DNA of 64,000 nucleotides from Fermentimonas sp. (lineage in GTDB: Bacteria; Bacteroidota; Bacteroidia; Bacteroidales; Dysgonomonadaceae), in assembly GCA_015478775.1 (NCBI GenBank), contig JADMKP010000008.1:310076-374075 (forward strand), given 5' to 3'. The notes beneath the pieces are model-generated. The model was not told where the DNA came from. It saw only the letters and a program-made list of their open reading frames with translations, and made no database searches. Position numbers and translations under genes: made by a program. Numbering within the stretch: the first letter of the stretch is position 1; each line of letters opens with the position of its first letter. Positions 27,320 to 36,027 of this stretch are shown here, one piece after another.

Positions 27320-27784
27320 TTGAACGATAGCATGGCTGGGCATGTAGCCTCGCAAGTGGTAAAAACAATGATTCAGAAAGGAATCAATGTAAACAACTCA
27401 CACGTGTTGATGCTGGGCATCACTTTCAAAGAGAACTGCCCCGATGTGCGCAACACTAAAATTGTGGATGTTATTCGTGCCTTGGAGGAGTATGGTGTAA
27501 ATGTATGTGTGTATGACCCTTGGGCAAATCCTGAAGAAGTGTATCACGAATACGGAATAAAACCACTGAACAACATCAATGATGTGCAGAATGGTGAATT
27601 AAACAACGCTCCCCCCTCTGATCACTCATCACTGATCACTGATCACTTATTTGACGCAGTCGTCCTTGGTGTTGCTCACAATGAATTTCTTGATATGAAT
27701 CTTGATGCATTGAAGAAAGATGTGAGTGTGGTGTATGATGTGAAGGGGGTGTTGGATAGTAATGTGGTTGATGCGAAACTTTAA
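27320..27784 (+). pseudogene. UDP-sugar dehydrogenase (TviB/WbpO-like), C-terminal fragment
   Basis: Only the last ~150 residues of a nucleotide-sugar dehydrogenase remain: INDSMAGHVASQVVKTMIQ in its original frame (the fragment's first codon is TTG), then VLMLGITFKENCPDVRNTKI, YDPWANPEEVYHEYGI and DAVVLGVAHNEFLDM. These match the TviB/WbpO branch (UDP-GlcNAc or UDP-GalNAc oxidation). The N-terminal cofactor domain and catalytic Cys (~270 residues) are absent; an in-frame TAA lies just upstream. A block of TGATCAC-type repeats (27618-27647) is inserted in frame, adding the unusual PPSDHSSLITDHL segment. Confidence 0.8.
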
Positions 27785-27786
27785 TT

Positions 27787-28234
27787 AGTTGACAATTGAT
27801 AGTTGACAGTTGATAGTTGAATGGTTATTGTATGGATAGAAAAGATGATAATAGGGTAGCACCGAAGTCTTATGCTTTTGCATTGAGGATTATAAAGCTC
27901 TATAAGTTTCTGATAGGAGAGAAGAAAGAGTATGTCTTGTCAAAACAGATTCTTAGAAGTGGCACTGCTATTGGTGCATTGATAAAAGAGGCTGAACATG
28001 CACAATCTAGACCCGATTTCATTCATAAAATGAATATTGCATTAAAAGAAGCTAATGAAACAGTATATTGGCTCATGCTATTAAAAGACAGTGAATATAT
28101 AGATGAAAGCAGTTTTAATTCAATACATGCTGATTGTGTGGAAGTGTTGAAAATGCTAATAGCAATAGTAAAAACAAGCAAGAAAAAATAGTTGATAGTG
28201 GACAGTTGATAATGGAAACTATCAATTGTCAACT
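27787..28234 (+). mobile_element. Four-helix-bundle gene unit bounded by 18-bp perfect inverted repeats
   Basis: AGTTGACAATTGATAGTT at 27787-27804 is the exact reverse complement of 28217-28234. Both ends continue in related words: TTGACAGTTGATAGTTGA after the left copy and TTGATAGTGGACAGTTGATA before the right one. The unit holds one complete gene and sits between a dehydrogenase remnant and the fnlA-like gene. Similar four-helix-bundle proteins are encoded in intervening sequences of 23S rRNA genes, which are also bounded by inverted repeats. Mobility is inferred; no transposase is present. Confidence 0.55.
27832..28191 (+). CDS. Four-helix bundle protein (23S rRNA intervening-sequence protein / S23 family)
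   Basis: I place the start at ATG 27832; the upstream in-frame TTG at 27817 lies inside the flanking repeat. The 119-residue product has the family pattern: YAFALRIIKLYKFLIGEKKE, LSKQILRSGTAIGALIKEAE, then FIHKMNIALKEANETVYWL and a lysine-rich end. The conserved R-SGT-IG--I-EA motif is intact. These small helical proteins form pentamers in solved relatives; a subset acts as the Avd accessory in diversity-generating retroelements, but no reverse transcriptase is nearby. Its role in this locus is unknown, and it is probably a passenger. Confidence 0.88.
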   Translation: MDRKDDNRVAPKSYAFALRIIKLYKFLIGEKKEYVLSKQILRSGTAIGALIKEAEHAQSRPDFIHKMNIALKEANETVYWLMLLKDSEYIDESSFNSIHADCVEVLKMLIAIVKTSKKK

Positions 28235-28259
28235 GTCACCTATCAATTAAATTAATATT

Positions 28260-29282
28260 ATGTTGAAAAATAAAACGTTATTAATTACTGGAGGAACAGG
28301 GTCTTTTGGTAATGCTGTATTAAATGGTTTTTTGGATTCAGACTTAAAAGAGATAAGAATTTTTAGTCGTGATGAGAAAAAACAAGAAGACATGCGAATT
28401 CGATACAAAAATGATAAATTAAATTTCATTATTGGTGATGTTCGCGATTTTAAAAGTATTAATAGGGCAATGGATGGAGTTGATTTTGTTTTTAGTGCAG
28501 CTGCATTAAAACAAGTGCCTTCATGTGAGTTTTATCCTATGCAAGCTGTTCAAACAAATATTTTAGGTTCTGAAAATGTGTTAGAGGCTGCAGCTATTAA
28601 CAAAGTGAAAAAGTTAGTCGTTCTTAGTACTGACAAAGCTGTTTATCCAATCAATGTAATGGGCATTTCTAAAGCAATGATGGAGAAACTTTGCGTAGCC
28701 AAAGCTCGAGATTCTCGAGTAACACGCGAGCATGGCGTTTATACTGCTACTCGTTATGGTAACGTTATGTGTTCTCGTGGTTCAATTATTCCATTATTTA
28801 TAAGTCAAATTAAAGAAGGCAAACCACTTACTATAACCAATCCGAATATGACTCGATTCATGATGACTTTAGATAATTCGGTTGAGTTGGTTATGTATGC
28901 TTTTCAAAATGGACACCCTGGAGATATATTTGTTCAGAAAGCACCAGCTGCAACCATTCAAACTCTGGCTATTGCATTGAAAGAATTATTTAATGCAGAT
29001 AATGAAATAGTTGTTATTGGGGAAAGACATGCTGAGAAGATGTATGAAACATTATGTTCTAAAGAGGAAATGTCAAAAGCAGAAGATATGGGAGGGTTTT
29101 ATAGAATTCCTGCAGACTATAGAGATTTGAATTACACAAAGTACATTCAGAAAGAAGGACCTAAATTATTAGATGCTGAGTATAATTCAGATACTACTAA
29201 GAGATTAAATGTAGAAGAATTAAAAGAATTATTGCTAACTCTTGATTACGTTCAAGAAGAGTTAGTGTCATATAAAAAATAA
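28260..29282 (+). CDS. UDP-GlcNAc 4,6-dehydratase/epimerase, FnlA/WbjB/CapE-like
   Basis: The 340-residue SDR-type enzyme starts LLITGGTGSFGNAVLNGFLD (Rossmann TGGTGSFG), followed by IRIFSRDEKKQEDMR, the substrate segment AAALKQVPSCEFYPMQAV and the catalytic LSTDKAVYPINVMGISKAMM (TDKA, with Y replacing nothing in the YPxNxMGxSK motif). This wording is that of FnlA/WbjB/CapE, which remove water from UDP-GlcNAc and epimerise it at the start of UDP-L-FucNAc synthesis. The usual partners CapF/FnlB and FnlC are not next to it; instead two DegT-family genes follow, so the 4-keto product may be aminated here. The next gene starts 4 bases later. Confidence 0.88.
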   Translation: MLKNKTLLITGGTGSFGNAVLNGFLDSDLKEIRIFSRDEKKQEDMRIRYKNDKLNFIIGDVRDFKSINRAMDGVDFVFSAAALKQVPSCEFYPMQAVQTNILGSENVLEAAAINKVKKLVVLSTDKAVYPINVMGISKAMMEKLCVAKARDSRVTREHGVYTATRYGNVMCSRGSIIPLFISQIKEGKPLTITNPNMTRFMMTLDNSVELVMYAFQNGHPGDIFVQKAPAATIQTLAIALKELFNADNEIVVIGERHAEKMYETLCSKEEMSKAEDMGGFYRIPADYRDLNYTKYIQKEGPKLLDAEYNSDTTKRLNVEELKELLLTLDYVQEELVSYKK

Positions 29283-29286
29283 ATTT

Positions 29287-30375
29287 ATGTTACCATTAAT
29301 CAAAACAAGTATCCCCCCTCGAGAAATATTAATGCCTCGGTTAGAGGAAGTATTATATAGTGGATATGTTGCACAAGGTGAAATTGTAGAAGAGTTTGAA
29401 AGAGAATTTGAAAAATATATCGGCAGTGGTTATACATTATCTTTAAATTCAGGTACAGCTGCTTTACATATTGCCTTAATATTAGCCGGAGTAAAAGAAG
29501 GTGATGAAGTAATCAGCACACCTTTAACTGCTGAGCCTACAAATGTTGCAATAAAAATGGTAGGTGCAAAGGTGAGATGGGCGGATATAGACCCTGACAC
29601 TGGAAACATTTGTCCTAATTCCATAGAGGAAAATATAAATTCTAAAACAAAAGCCATCATAGTTGTTGATTATGCTGGGATACCAGTAGATGTACTTAGG
29701 ATACAAGCAATCTCAAAAAAATATAATATACCTGTTATAGAAGATGCAGCTCATGCTTTAGGTGCTAAGACCAATGGCAAGAAAACAGGCAATCATTTTC
29801 CTTTCACAGTTTATTCTTTTCAAGCAATCAAGCATCTAACAACTATTGATGGTGGGGCATTACAAATACAGGATAAAGAATTATACGAAAAGGGGAAAAC
29901 TATAAGATGGTTTGGTCTTGATAAGTCAAAGACAAGGCTTGAAAACAATATACAGATACAAGGATACAAATATCATATGAACAATGTGAATGCTATGATT
30001 GGCATTGTACAGTTGGAAAATATTGAGTCATTGATTCAAAAGTATATCGACAACGGAAAGTATTTAGATGAAAACTTAAAAGGAATCGAAGGTGTAGAGC
30101 TTATCAAGTATTATCCAAATAGTGAACCTTCCTATTGGCTTTATACTTTAAAAGTAGACAATAGAAAAGGTTTTATAGATATGATGACAGCAAACAGTAT
30201 AACTGCTACAGAACTTCACAAAAGAAATGATAAACATACCTTCTTAAACGATTTTCCTACTACTTTGCCAAATCTAGATTCATTCTATAGTAAAATGGTA
30301 CATATCCCATGCGGATGGTGGGTTACTAAAGAAGACTTAGATAAAATGATTAGTTTAATAAAAAAAGGTTGGTAA
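29287..30375 (+). CDS. DegT/DnrJ/EryC1/StrS family PLP-dependent aminotransferase
   Basis: The 362-residue protein has the N-terminal family pattern (LEEVLYSGYVAQGEIVEEFE, TLSLNSGTAALHIALI), the PLP-binding Asp-Ala segment IPVIEDAAHALGAKTNGK, the catalytic Lys at residue 182 in YSFQAIKHLTTIDGGAL and the C-terminal VHIPCGWWVTKEDLDKM. All key residues for a nucleotide-sugar transaminase are present. It follows the FnlA-like dehydratase by 4 bases and probably aminates a 4-keto-6-deoxy sugar nucleotide. Its end lies just before the related next gene, suggesting a working pair. Confidence 0.92.
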   Translation: MLPLIKTSIPPREILMPRLEEVLYSGYVAQGEIVEEFEREFEKYIGSGYTLSLNSGTAALHIALILAGVKEGDEVISTPLTAEPTNVAIKMVGAKVRWADIDPDTGNICPNSIEENINSKTKAIIVVDYAGIPVDVLRIQAISKKYNIPVIEDAAHALGAKTNGKKTGNHFPFTVYSFQAIKHLTTIDGGALQIQDKELYEKGKTIRWFGLDKSKTRLENNIQIQGYKYHMNNVNAMIGIVQLENIESLIQKYIDNGKYLDENLKGIEGVELIKYYPNSEPSYWLYTLKVDNRKGFIDMMTANSITATELHKRNDKHTFLNDFPTTLPNLDSFYSKMVHIPCGWWVTKEDLDKMISLIKKGW

Positions 30376-30377
30376 CT

Positions 30378-31433
30378 ATGATACCTTTATATAAACCTTA
30401 TATGCCAAAAGAGCTACCCGAATTAAATGAAATTTTATATTCTGGTGCACTTGCTTATGGCAAATGGGGGAGGAAGTTTGAGGAAATGTTGTCTAATTAT
30501 ATTGGTAATACTCACATAGCAGTAGTTAACTCATTTAATTCAGCTATGTTGGTTACAATAGCAACACTTGGAATAAAAGCGGGAGACGATGTCATAGCTT
30601 CTCCTATGAGTTGCCTTGCATCAAATCAGCCTTTTGCTTCTATGGGAATTAATGTTATATGGGCTGATATAGATCCAGAGATAGGTACGCTATGTCCTAA
30701 AAGCGTAAAAGAAAAAATAACCTCTAAAACAAAAGCGATATTTCATAATCATTATTGTGGATATCCTGGATATATAGATGAAATAAATGAAATAGGACGA
30801 CAAAAAGGTATTTATGTTGTTGATGATGCGATAGAAGCTTTTGGTACCGAATATAAAGGTCGCAAAATTGGAAATGCTGGTTCAGATGCAACAGTGTTTT
30901 CTTTTCAAGCTGTAAGAATTCCAAATACTATTGATGGTGGAGCTGTTGTTTTTAAAGATAAATCGCTTCATGAAAAGGCGAAAAAAGTAAGAGATTTTGG
31001 AATTGAAAGAAGTACATTTCGTGATCAACTAGGAGAAATTTCAAAAGAAAGTGATATTGTAGAACCAGGATTTGGTGCAACTTTAAGTGATGTTAATAGC
31101 TATATAGGATGCATTCAATTAGAGCATATTGAAGAGTTATTACGAATTCATATAGATAATGCTCAAAAATGGAAAGTAAAATTAGAAGATAAAGAGTATT
31201 CAGAATTAAAAGTTCTTGGGAAGTCATTTCAAAAACCAAATTACTGGGTGTTTGGATTGTTATCTGATAATAAGATTAAAACAATTAAACATTTCAGAGA
31301 AAAGGGTTTTTATGCTTCTGGTGTGCATTTACCGAACAATAATTACTCTGTTTTCGGAAATCAAAAAGTACTACTTGGAGTTGAAGAGTTTTATTCAAAG
31401 TTTGTCGCACTGCCATGTGGTTGGTGGTTTTAA
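30378..31433 (+). CDS. DegT/DnrJ/EryC1/StrS family protein with Arg replacing the PLP lysine
   Basis: I take ATG 30378 as start, two bases after the previous stop; an upstream in-frame TTG overlaps that gene. The 351-residue protein aligns with its neighbour along its length: LNEILYSGALAYGKWGRKFE, IYVVDDAIEAFGTEYKGRKI and LPCGWWF at the end. At the Schiff-base position the neighbour has FQAIKHLTTIDGG, while this protein has FQAVRIPNTIDGG, so Arg180 (AGA) stands where Lys is needed for transamination. Family members without that lysine include ColD-type dehydratases, which use His. This could be a dehydratase, a partner subunit of the upstream enzyme, or a non-catalytic relative. Confidence 0.88.
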   Translation: MIPLYKPYMPKELPELNEILYSGALAYGKWGRKFEEMLSNYIGNTHIAVVNSFNSAMLVTIATLGIKAGDDVIASPMSCLASNQPFASMGINVIWADIDPEIGTLCPKSVKEKITSKTKAIFHNHYCGYPGYIDEINEIGRQKGIYVVDDAIEAFGTEYKGRKIGNAGSDATVFSFQAVRIPNTIDGGAVVFKDKSLHEKAKKVRDFGIERSTFRDQLGEISKESDIVEPGFGATLSDVNSYIGCIQLEHIEELLRIHIDNAQKWKVKLEDKEYSELKVLGKSFQKPNYWVFGLLSDNKIKTIKHFREKGFYASGVHLPNNNYSVFGNQKVLLGVEEFYSKFVALPCGWWF

Positions 31434-31444
31434 CCTATATAATT

Positions 31445-31948
31445 ATGTTTGATTTAAAAATTATATCACATTCCGAATTAGAATCAGAAATACTTAACGA
31501 GATAATCTCTGTAAAATCTGTACCATGGGACTATTCATATGAGAATCAATTAGAGTGGATAAATAATAACTTAAAGAATAACGATCTGCACTTGCTTCTG
31601 TTTATGAGAAACAAATCGGTAGCATATTTAAATCTTATTTCAATTGATCTTATTATTGATAAAGTTTCCTACAAAGCATTCGGAGTAGGAAATGTTTGTG
31701 CAATTGAAAAGGCAAAAGGATATGGAAAAGAATTGATGAAACTTACAAATAAATTTATTGTAGACAATCAAAAATTAGGATTATTATTTTGTAAATCTGA
31801 GCTTGCGAGTTTTTATCTAATGAATAATTGGAGGTTAGTTGATAAGAATAAAATTACTCTTTCATTTGATGATTCTAATATTACTTCTATGTTATATAAT
31901 TTTAAAGGAGAATATAACTCGATAATTTATAATAGCAGACCTTTTTAA
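31445..31948 (+). CDS. GNAT-family N-acetyltransferase-like protein
   Basis: The start is chosen at ATG 31445; an in-frame ATG at 31415 would overlap the previous gene. The 167-residue protein shows the GNAT order: N-terminal strand-helix (LKIISHSELESEILNEIISV), central strand (HLLLFMRNKSVAYLNLISID), the acetyl-CoA segment FGVGNVCAIEKAKGYGKELM, and FYLMNNWRLVDKNKITLSFD. The usual R/Q-x-x-G-x-G/A loop reads KAKGYG, an acceptable variant. It starts 12 bases after the DegT-like gene and ends 2 bases before the flippase. It may N-acylate the amino sugar made by the preceding enzymes. Confidence 0.7.
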   Translation: MFDLKIISHSELESEILNEIISVKSVPWDYSYENQLEWINNNLKNNDLHLLLFMRNKSVAYLNLISIDLIIDKVSYKAFGVGNVCAIEKAKGYGKELMKLTNKFIVDNQKLGLLFCKSELASFYLMNNWRLVDKNKITLSFDDSNITSMLYNFKGEYNSIIYNSRPF

Positions 31949-31949
31949 A

Positions 31950-33431
31950 ATGACAGAAGAAAAAGGATATAAAAATATATTCAAGACAACTTTCCTTTTC
32001 GGATTTGTACAAGTTTTTAATATTCTTGTTAAAGTAGGGACTAATAAAGCTGTTGCTTTATTTCTTGGTGCTGAAGGAATGGGTATAATTGGGCTGTTTA
32101 ATTCTGCTATTGGGATGTTGAAAACTGGTGCAGGATTGGGAGTTTCTCAAAGTGCCGTTCGTGATATTTCAGAAGCTAATGCATGTAAAGATGACAAAAA
32201 GCTTTCAAGAATTATATCTTTAACCAATAAAGTTATAATTATTACTTCTTTATTGGGGATATTAATAACATTAGTTTTGTCTCCCTTTTTAAGTAAATGG
32301 TCTTTTGGCAACAATCATTATACAATTGCTTTTGTTTGGATTTCCATAGTTGTTGGTTTAAATATTCTTTCTGAAGGGCAATTATCTATATTGAAAGGTA
32401 TGAGGCAATTGAGAGCTTTAGCAAAAGCAAGTATGATAGGTTCTCTAGTTGGTTTAATTACTGCTGTGCCATTTTATTATTTCTTTGGTAAAGGTGGTAT
32501 TGTACCCTCCTTAATAATTACTGCTTTCTCCGCTTTATTTTTCTCTAATTATTTTGTTAGAAGAATAAAGTACGATCGCATTAAATTAACTTGGAGAGAG
32601 GTTTATAGTGAATCATCTCTAATGGTTAAAATGGGTTCAGCGTTAATGTTTTCATCTTTTCTAGCGTCTTTCTCAGCCTTAGTTATTTCGAGTTATATTA
32701 GACGGGAAACTGGGTTAGCTGATGTTGGTTTCTACAATGCAGGTACTGCAATTATGACTGGTTATTTTGGTGTGATTATTACTGCCTTGTCTACTGATTA
32801 TTATCCTAGAATAGCAGCTGTTAATAAAGATAATGTTAAACTACAGTCCGAATTAAACAAACAATCTTTAGTAAGTTTGATTTTGACAGGTCCCATAATT
32901 GTTCTATTCTTATTCCTTTTGCCTTTTTTTGTGACCATATTATATTCAAGCGAATTTCTGCCTATTGTTGATTTTGTGAAAATTGGAATTTTTGGAACAT
33001 TGATAACTATTGTATCAAATCAAGTAGATATGATTTTAGTTGCCAAATTCAATATAAAAGTCTTTACAATTATCTCTGTTATCTACAGGGTTATTCAAGT
33101 CCTTTTAAGCATTGTCCTATATAAATATTTTGGATTAATAGGAATGGGGTTTACATTAATGCTATTAGGAGTTATTCACTTATTAATAATGACAATTACG
33201 GTTAATAAGTTATATAAGATTAGATTTAACAAGTTGTTTATAAAGATAGCATTAGTTGTTTTATTATTCACAATTTCAGCTATTTTTATATCTGAAATTG
33301 ATAATCTTTTTTTCAGATATTCAATTGGAGTATTATTATTTGTTTCATCATGTTTGTTTTCTTTGTATATTTTAAAAAAGCATTTAAATATGGATTTTGT
33401 GAAAATGTTAAATAATAAGTATAATAGATGA
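31950..33431 (+). CDS. Lipid-linked oligosaccharide flippase (Wzx/O-antigen translocase type)
   Basis: The 493-residue protein has about 12-14 hydrophobic helices and starts with the family pattern IFKTTFLFGFVQVFNILVKV, VALFLGAEGMGIIGLFNSAI, then GAGLGVSQSAVRDISEA. The charged loops and the GLADVGFYNAGTAIM segment resemble WzxE/RfbX-like translocases of the MOP superfamily. It would move undecaprenyl-pyrophosphate-linked repeat units across the inner membrane. Its base composition is much more AT-rich than the flanking genes, as for the other repeat-unit-specific genes up to ~37 kb. A remnant at 27121 suggests an earlier flippase was lost. Confidence 0.92.
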   Translation: MTEEKGYKNIFKTTFLFGFVQVFNILVKVGTNKAVALFLGAEGMGIIGLFNSAIGMLKTGAGLGVSQSAVRDISEANACKDDKKLSRIISLTNKVIIITSLLGILITLVLSPFLSKWSFGNNHYTIAFVWISIVVGLNILSEGQLSILKGMRQLRALAKASMIGSLVGLITAVPFYYFFGKGGIVPSLIITAFSALFFSNYFVRRIKYDRIKLTWREVYSESSLMVKMGSALMFSSFLASFSALVISSYIRRETGLADVGFYNAGTAIMTGYFGVIITALSTDYYPRIAAVNKDNVKLQSELNKQSLVSLILTGPIIVLFLFLLPFFVTILYSSEFLPIVDFVKIGIFGTLITIVSNQVDMILVAKFNIKVFTIISVIYRVIQVLLSIVLYKYFGLIGMGFTLMLLGVIHLLIMTITVNKLYKIRFNKLFIKIALVVLLFTISAIFISEIDNLFFRYSIGVLLFVSSCLFSLYILKKHLNMDFVKMLNNKYNR

Positions 33432-33607
33432 AGTTTTAGATATCGATGTACATAATAATGGATTAGTACTAATGAAACATTCACAGATGTCGATATAGCA
33501 ACTGATTTATAAATCAATGTTAACAAAAAATAGATATGAGTCATTAGACTTTGGTATTGGATTATTTAATGAAAAATGAATATTAATTATTTTTTTAATA
33601 GAAAAAT

Positions 33608-34750
33608 ATGAATAACAAACCACTTTTAAGCATTGTAGTACCTACAAAAAACAGGTATAAATATTTAAAACATCTTATTGAGTTAATTGATAATTTCGAT
33701 ACTAATAAAATTGAACTAGTTATACAAGATAATACTAAGGATAATAAAGAGATATTGAATTTCATAAATGAAAATTCGTATTCATTTATGAAATATTCTC
33801 ATTGTGAAGAAAATATTTCTGTTGGTGAAAATTTTGATTTGGGAATATTAAATTCCTCGGGTAAATTTGTTATTGGTATTGGAGATGATGATGGTCTAAG
33901 TCGAAACATAATAAATTATGTAGAATGGATGGATGAAAATAATATTGATTCATTCCGACCACAAGTTGTCGTATATAAATGGCCATCTGTAAAAGGATAC
34001 AAATTTGATTTTTCATCACAATTGCAATTAAAAAAACCTACTAAAACTATCAAATATATTTTTAATTTTGATAAAATACGTAAAACTGTTTTAAATAAGG
34101 GTGCTACGACATTACATAATTTACCAAGAGTATATTATGGAATTATAAGAAGACGTATACTTGACCAGGTTTATGAAACAACAAATACTTTCTTTCCAGG
34201 ACCTAGTCCAGATATGGCAAGTTCTATAGCACTTAGTTTTTATGTAAAAAAACATGTAATATTTGATGTTCCAATTGTAATTGCAGGACATAGTCCAAAA
34301 AGTGCAGGGGGTTTAGGTACCGCACACAATCATATATCAAAGATTAATGAGGTTCCATGGCTCCCAACTTCTACTGAAAAGTATTGGGAGAGGTTTATAC
34401 CTAAATATTGGACAGGTCAAACAATATATGCTGAAACTGCTATTAAAGCTCTCAGAGCTTTGAATAAAGAAAATGAAATTAAACATTTCAATTATGCATA
34501 TTTATATGGATCAATTTTGTCATTTGATCCAGTTTTATTGAAATCTCTAAAACAATTTATTAATTACAAAAATATTATCCCTATATTTTTCTATTATTCA
34601 AAAATTATGTTGGTGCGTGCAAGGATATTTGCATCCAATCTTTTGAAGAAGTATAATATAAAGTCAAACAATATAGTAGTAAAAAATATTTATACAATAG
34701 AAGAATGTGAATCTTATCTTTTTAAAAAATCTCTGAATCAATTCGATTAA
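33608..34750 (+). CDS. Glycosyltransferase family 2
   Basis: The 380-residue protein starts LLSIVVPTKNRYKYLKHLIE, has the nucleotide-binding ELVIQDNTKD strand and a metal-binding motif GIGDDDGLSRNIINYVEWMD (DDD in place of DxD). C-terminal residues (from ~290) contain amphipathic helices but no clear transmembrane anchor. By family it adds one sugar to the lipid-linked repeat unit at the cytoplasmic face; donor and acceptor are not readable. Its stop codon overlaps the next start by one base. A 176-base gap before it holds no gene that I recognise. Confidence 0.9.
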   Translation: MNNKPLLSIVVPTKNRYKYLKHLIELIDNFDTNKIELVIQDNTKDNKEILNFINENSYSFMKYSHCEENISVGENFDLGILNSSGKFVIGIGDDDGLSRNIINYVEWMDENNIDSFRPQVVVYKWPSVKGYKFDFSSQLQLKKPTKTIKYIFNFDKIRKTVLNKGATTLHNLPRVYYGIIRRRILDQVYETTNTFFPGPSPDMASSIALSFYVKKHVIFDVPIVIAGHSPKSAGGLGTAHNHISKINEVPWLPTSTEKYWERFIPKYWTGQTIYAETAIKALRALNKENEIKHFNYAYLYGSILSFDPVLLKSLKQFINYKNIIPIFFYYSKIMLVRARIFASNLLKKYNIKSNNIVVKNIYTIEECESYLFKKSLNQFD

Positions 34751-36027
34751 TGTACTTTATAAATAAAATAGAAAATAAAAATCCTAATCTTAAAAACGAT
34801 TTAAGATTAAGTATATATATAGTTATATATTTTGTTCTGATAGCTCTAAATGGTAGTCTTAAGCACATATTCAAAATAAATGAATCTCAATCTTCTTTTT
34901 TGAGTATAATGATTGGTGCTGTTATATTGTTTTTTATTTTATTAGGCATCAGAATTGTTTTAAAAAGAAATTCGAAAATTATATTGTTTTCTTCACTATT
35001 TATTTTCACATTATTGTATGTGATAAGTTTTATTTTTGCAGATATATATAGTTTTCCATTGAAACCATTAATAAACAAATCATTGATACCAACTTTCCTT
35101 TGGTATATTCCACTTGGGGTTTTAGTCTTTTCAATAAACAATAAAGAAATATTATATAAAATTCTACTCAAATCTTCATATTTTATATCCGCTATAGTTT
35201 TTATAGTATTTATACAAATATTTGTTGGTAATTCAGAGGAAATCAAAAATTACAACATGTTCTTTTCATATACTTTACTATTACCAACACTAATTCATAT
35301 AACAGAGTTTGTAAGAACTAAAAAAAAATATTTATTATTTCTTTCATTATTTGAGATTCTAGAAATATTAATATATGGCGCGAGGGGACCTCTTTTGTGG
35401 ATAATTATTTTTTCTTTCTTTGTTATTTTTATTAATAAAAATAAAATAAAAAAAACTTTTTTAGTTGCAATAACAGTATTTGCAATCTTTATTTTTATTA
35501 ATACAGATTCATTTCTTCTTTATCTTACTAAGCAACTTGATTATTACGATATTAATAGTAGAACAATCACATTACTTACATCTAACGATATAACATTACT
35601 TTCATCAAGAGATTTAATTTGGAATTCAAGTATAAGTTTGATACTTGAAAAACCCATTTTAGGATACGGGCTAGGTAACGAGTTTTATGCAATCTCTAAT
35701 GATATGAATATGGGAAGAGATGAAATAGTTTCACCTCATAATGGGATTCTACAACTTGCTTTAAATTTTGGTATACTTTCAGGAGTAATCCTAAGTGTAT
35801 TAATTATAATATCCTTCTTTATAATAAGAAAAATTAATAATGTTTTCCATAGAAATTTATTATTAATTTTTTTCTTTGCATTTATTTTACCATCAATTAC
35901 TGTAGGAGATGGTTTATTAACCAAGCCAGGAGCCGCCGTTTATTTTTACTTGTTTTTAAATTACATATTTCAAAAAAATAAATATCAAAATGAAATCAAA
36001 TTACAAAAAAAAATTATCCACAATTAG
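34750..36027 (+). CDS. Probable Wzy-type O-antigen/capsule polymerase
   Basis: The 425-residue protein is very hydrophobic with about 10-12 membrane segments (SFLSIMIGAVILFFILLGIR; LWIIIFSFFVIFINKN). A long periplasmic loop before the last helices has GYGLGNEFYAIS and SPHNGILQLALNFGILSGVI, matching the Wzy/O-antigen ligase pattern (G-G-G-x, then H-N-x-x-L). By family it joins repeat units in the periplasm. Its ATG overlaps the GT2 stop, and its last 38 bases overlap the next gene. Base composition is among the most AT-rich in the window. Confidence 0.88.
   Translation: MYFINKIENKNPNLKNDLRLSIYIVIYFVLIALNGSLKHIFKINESQSSFLSIMIGAVILFFILLGIRIVLKRNSKIILFSSLFIFTLLYVISFIFADIYSFPLKPLINKSLIPTFLWYIPLGVLVFSINNKEILYKILLKSSYFISAIVFIVFIQIFVGNSEEIKNYNMFFSYTLLLPTLIHITEFVRTKKKYLLFLSLFEILEILIYGARGPLLWIIIFSFFVIFINKNKIKKTFLVAITVFAIFIFINTDSFLLYLTKQLDYYDINSRTITLLTSNDITLLSSRDLIWNSSISLILEKPILGYGLGNEFYAISNDMNMGRDEIVSPHNGILQLALNFGILSGVILSVLIIISFFIIRKINNVFHRNLLLIFFFAFILPSITVGDGLLTKPGAAVYFYLFLNYIFQKNKYQNEIKLQKKIIHN

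Noticed and set aside
27832-28191. Diversity-generating retroelement based on the Avd-like four-helix protein
   Set aside because: No reverse transcriptase, no template/variable repeat pair and no suitable target gene nearby.
33432-33607. Short plus-strand frames between flippase and GT2 (for example one reading EVLDIDVHNNGLVLMKH)
   Set aside because: Possible debris of a lost gene, but the pieces are too short and match no family I can name.
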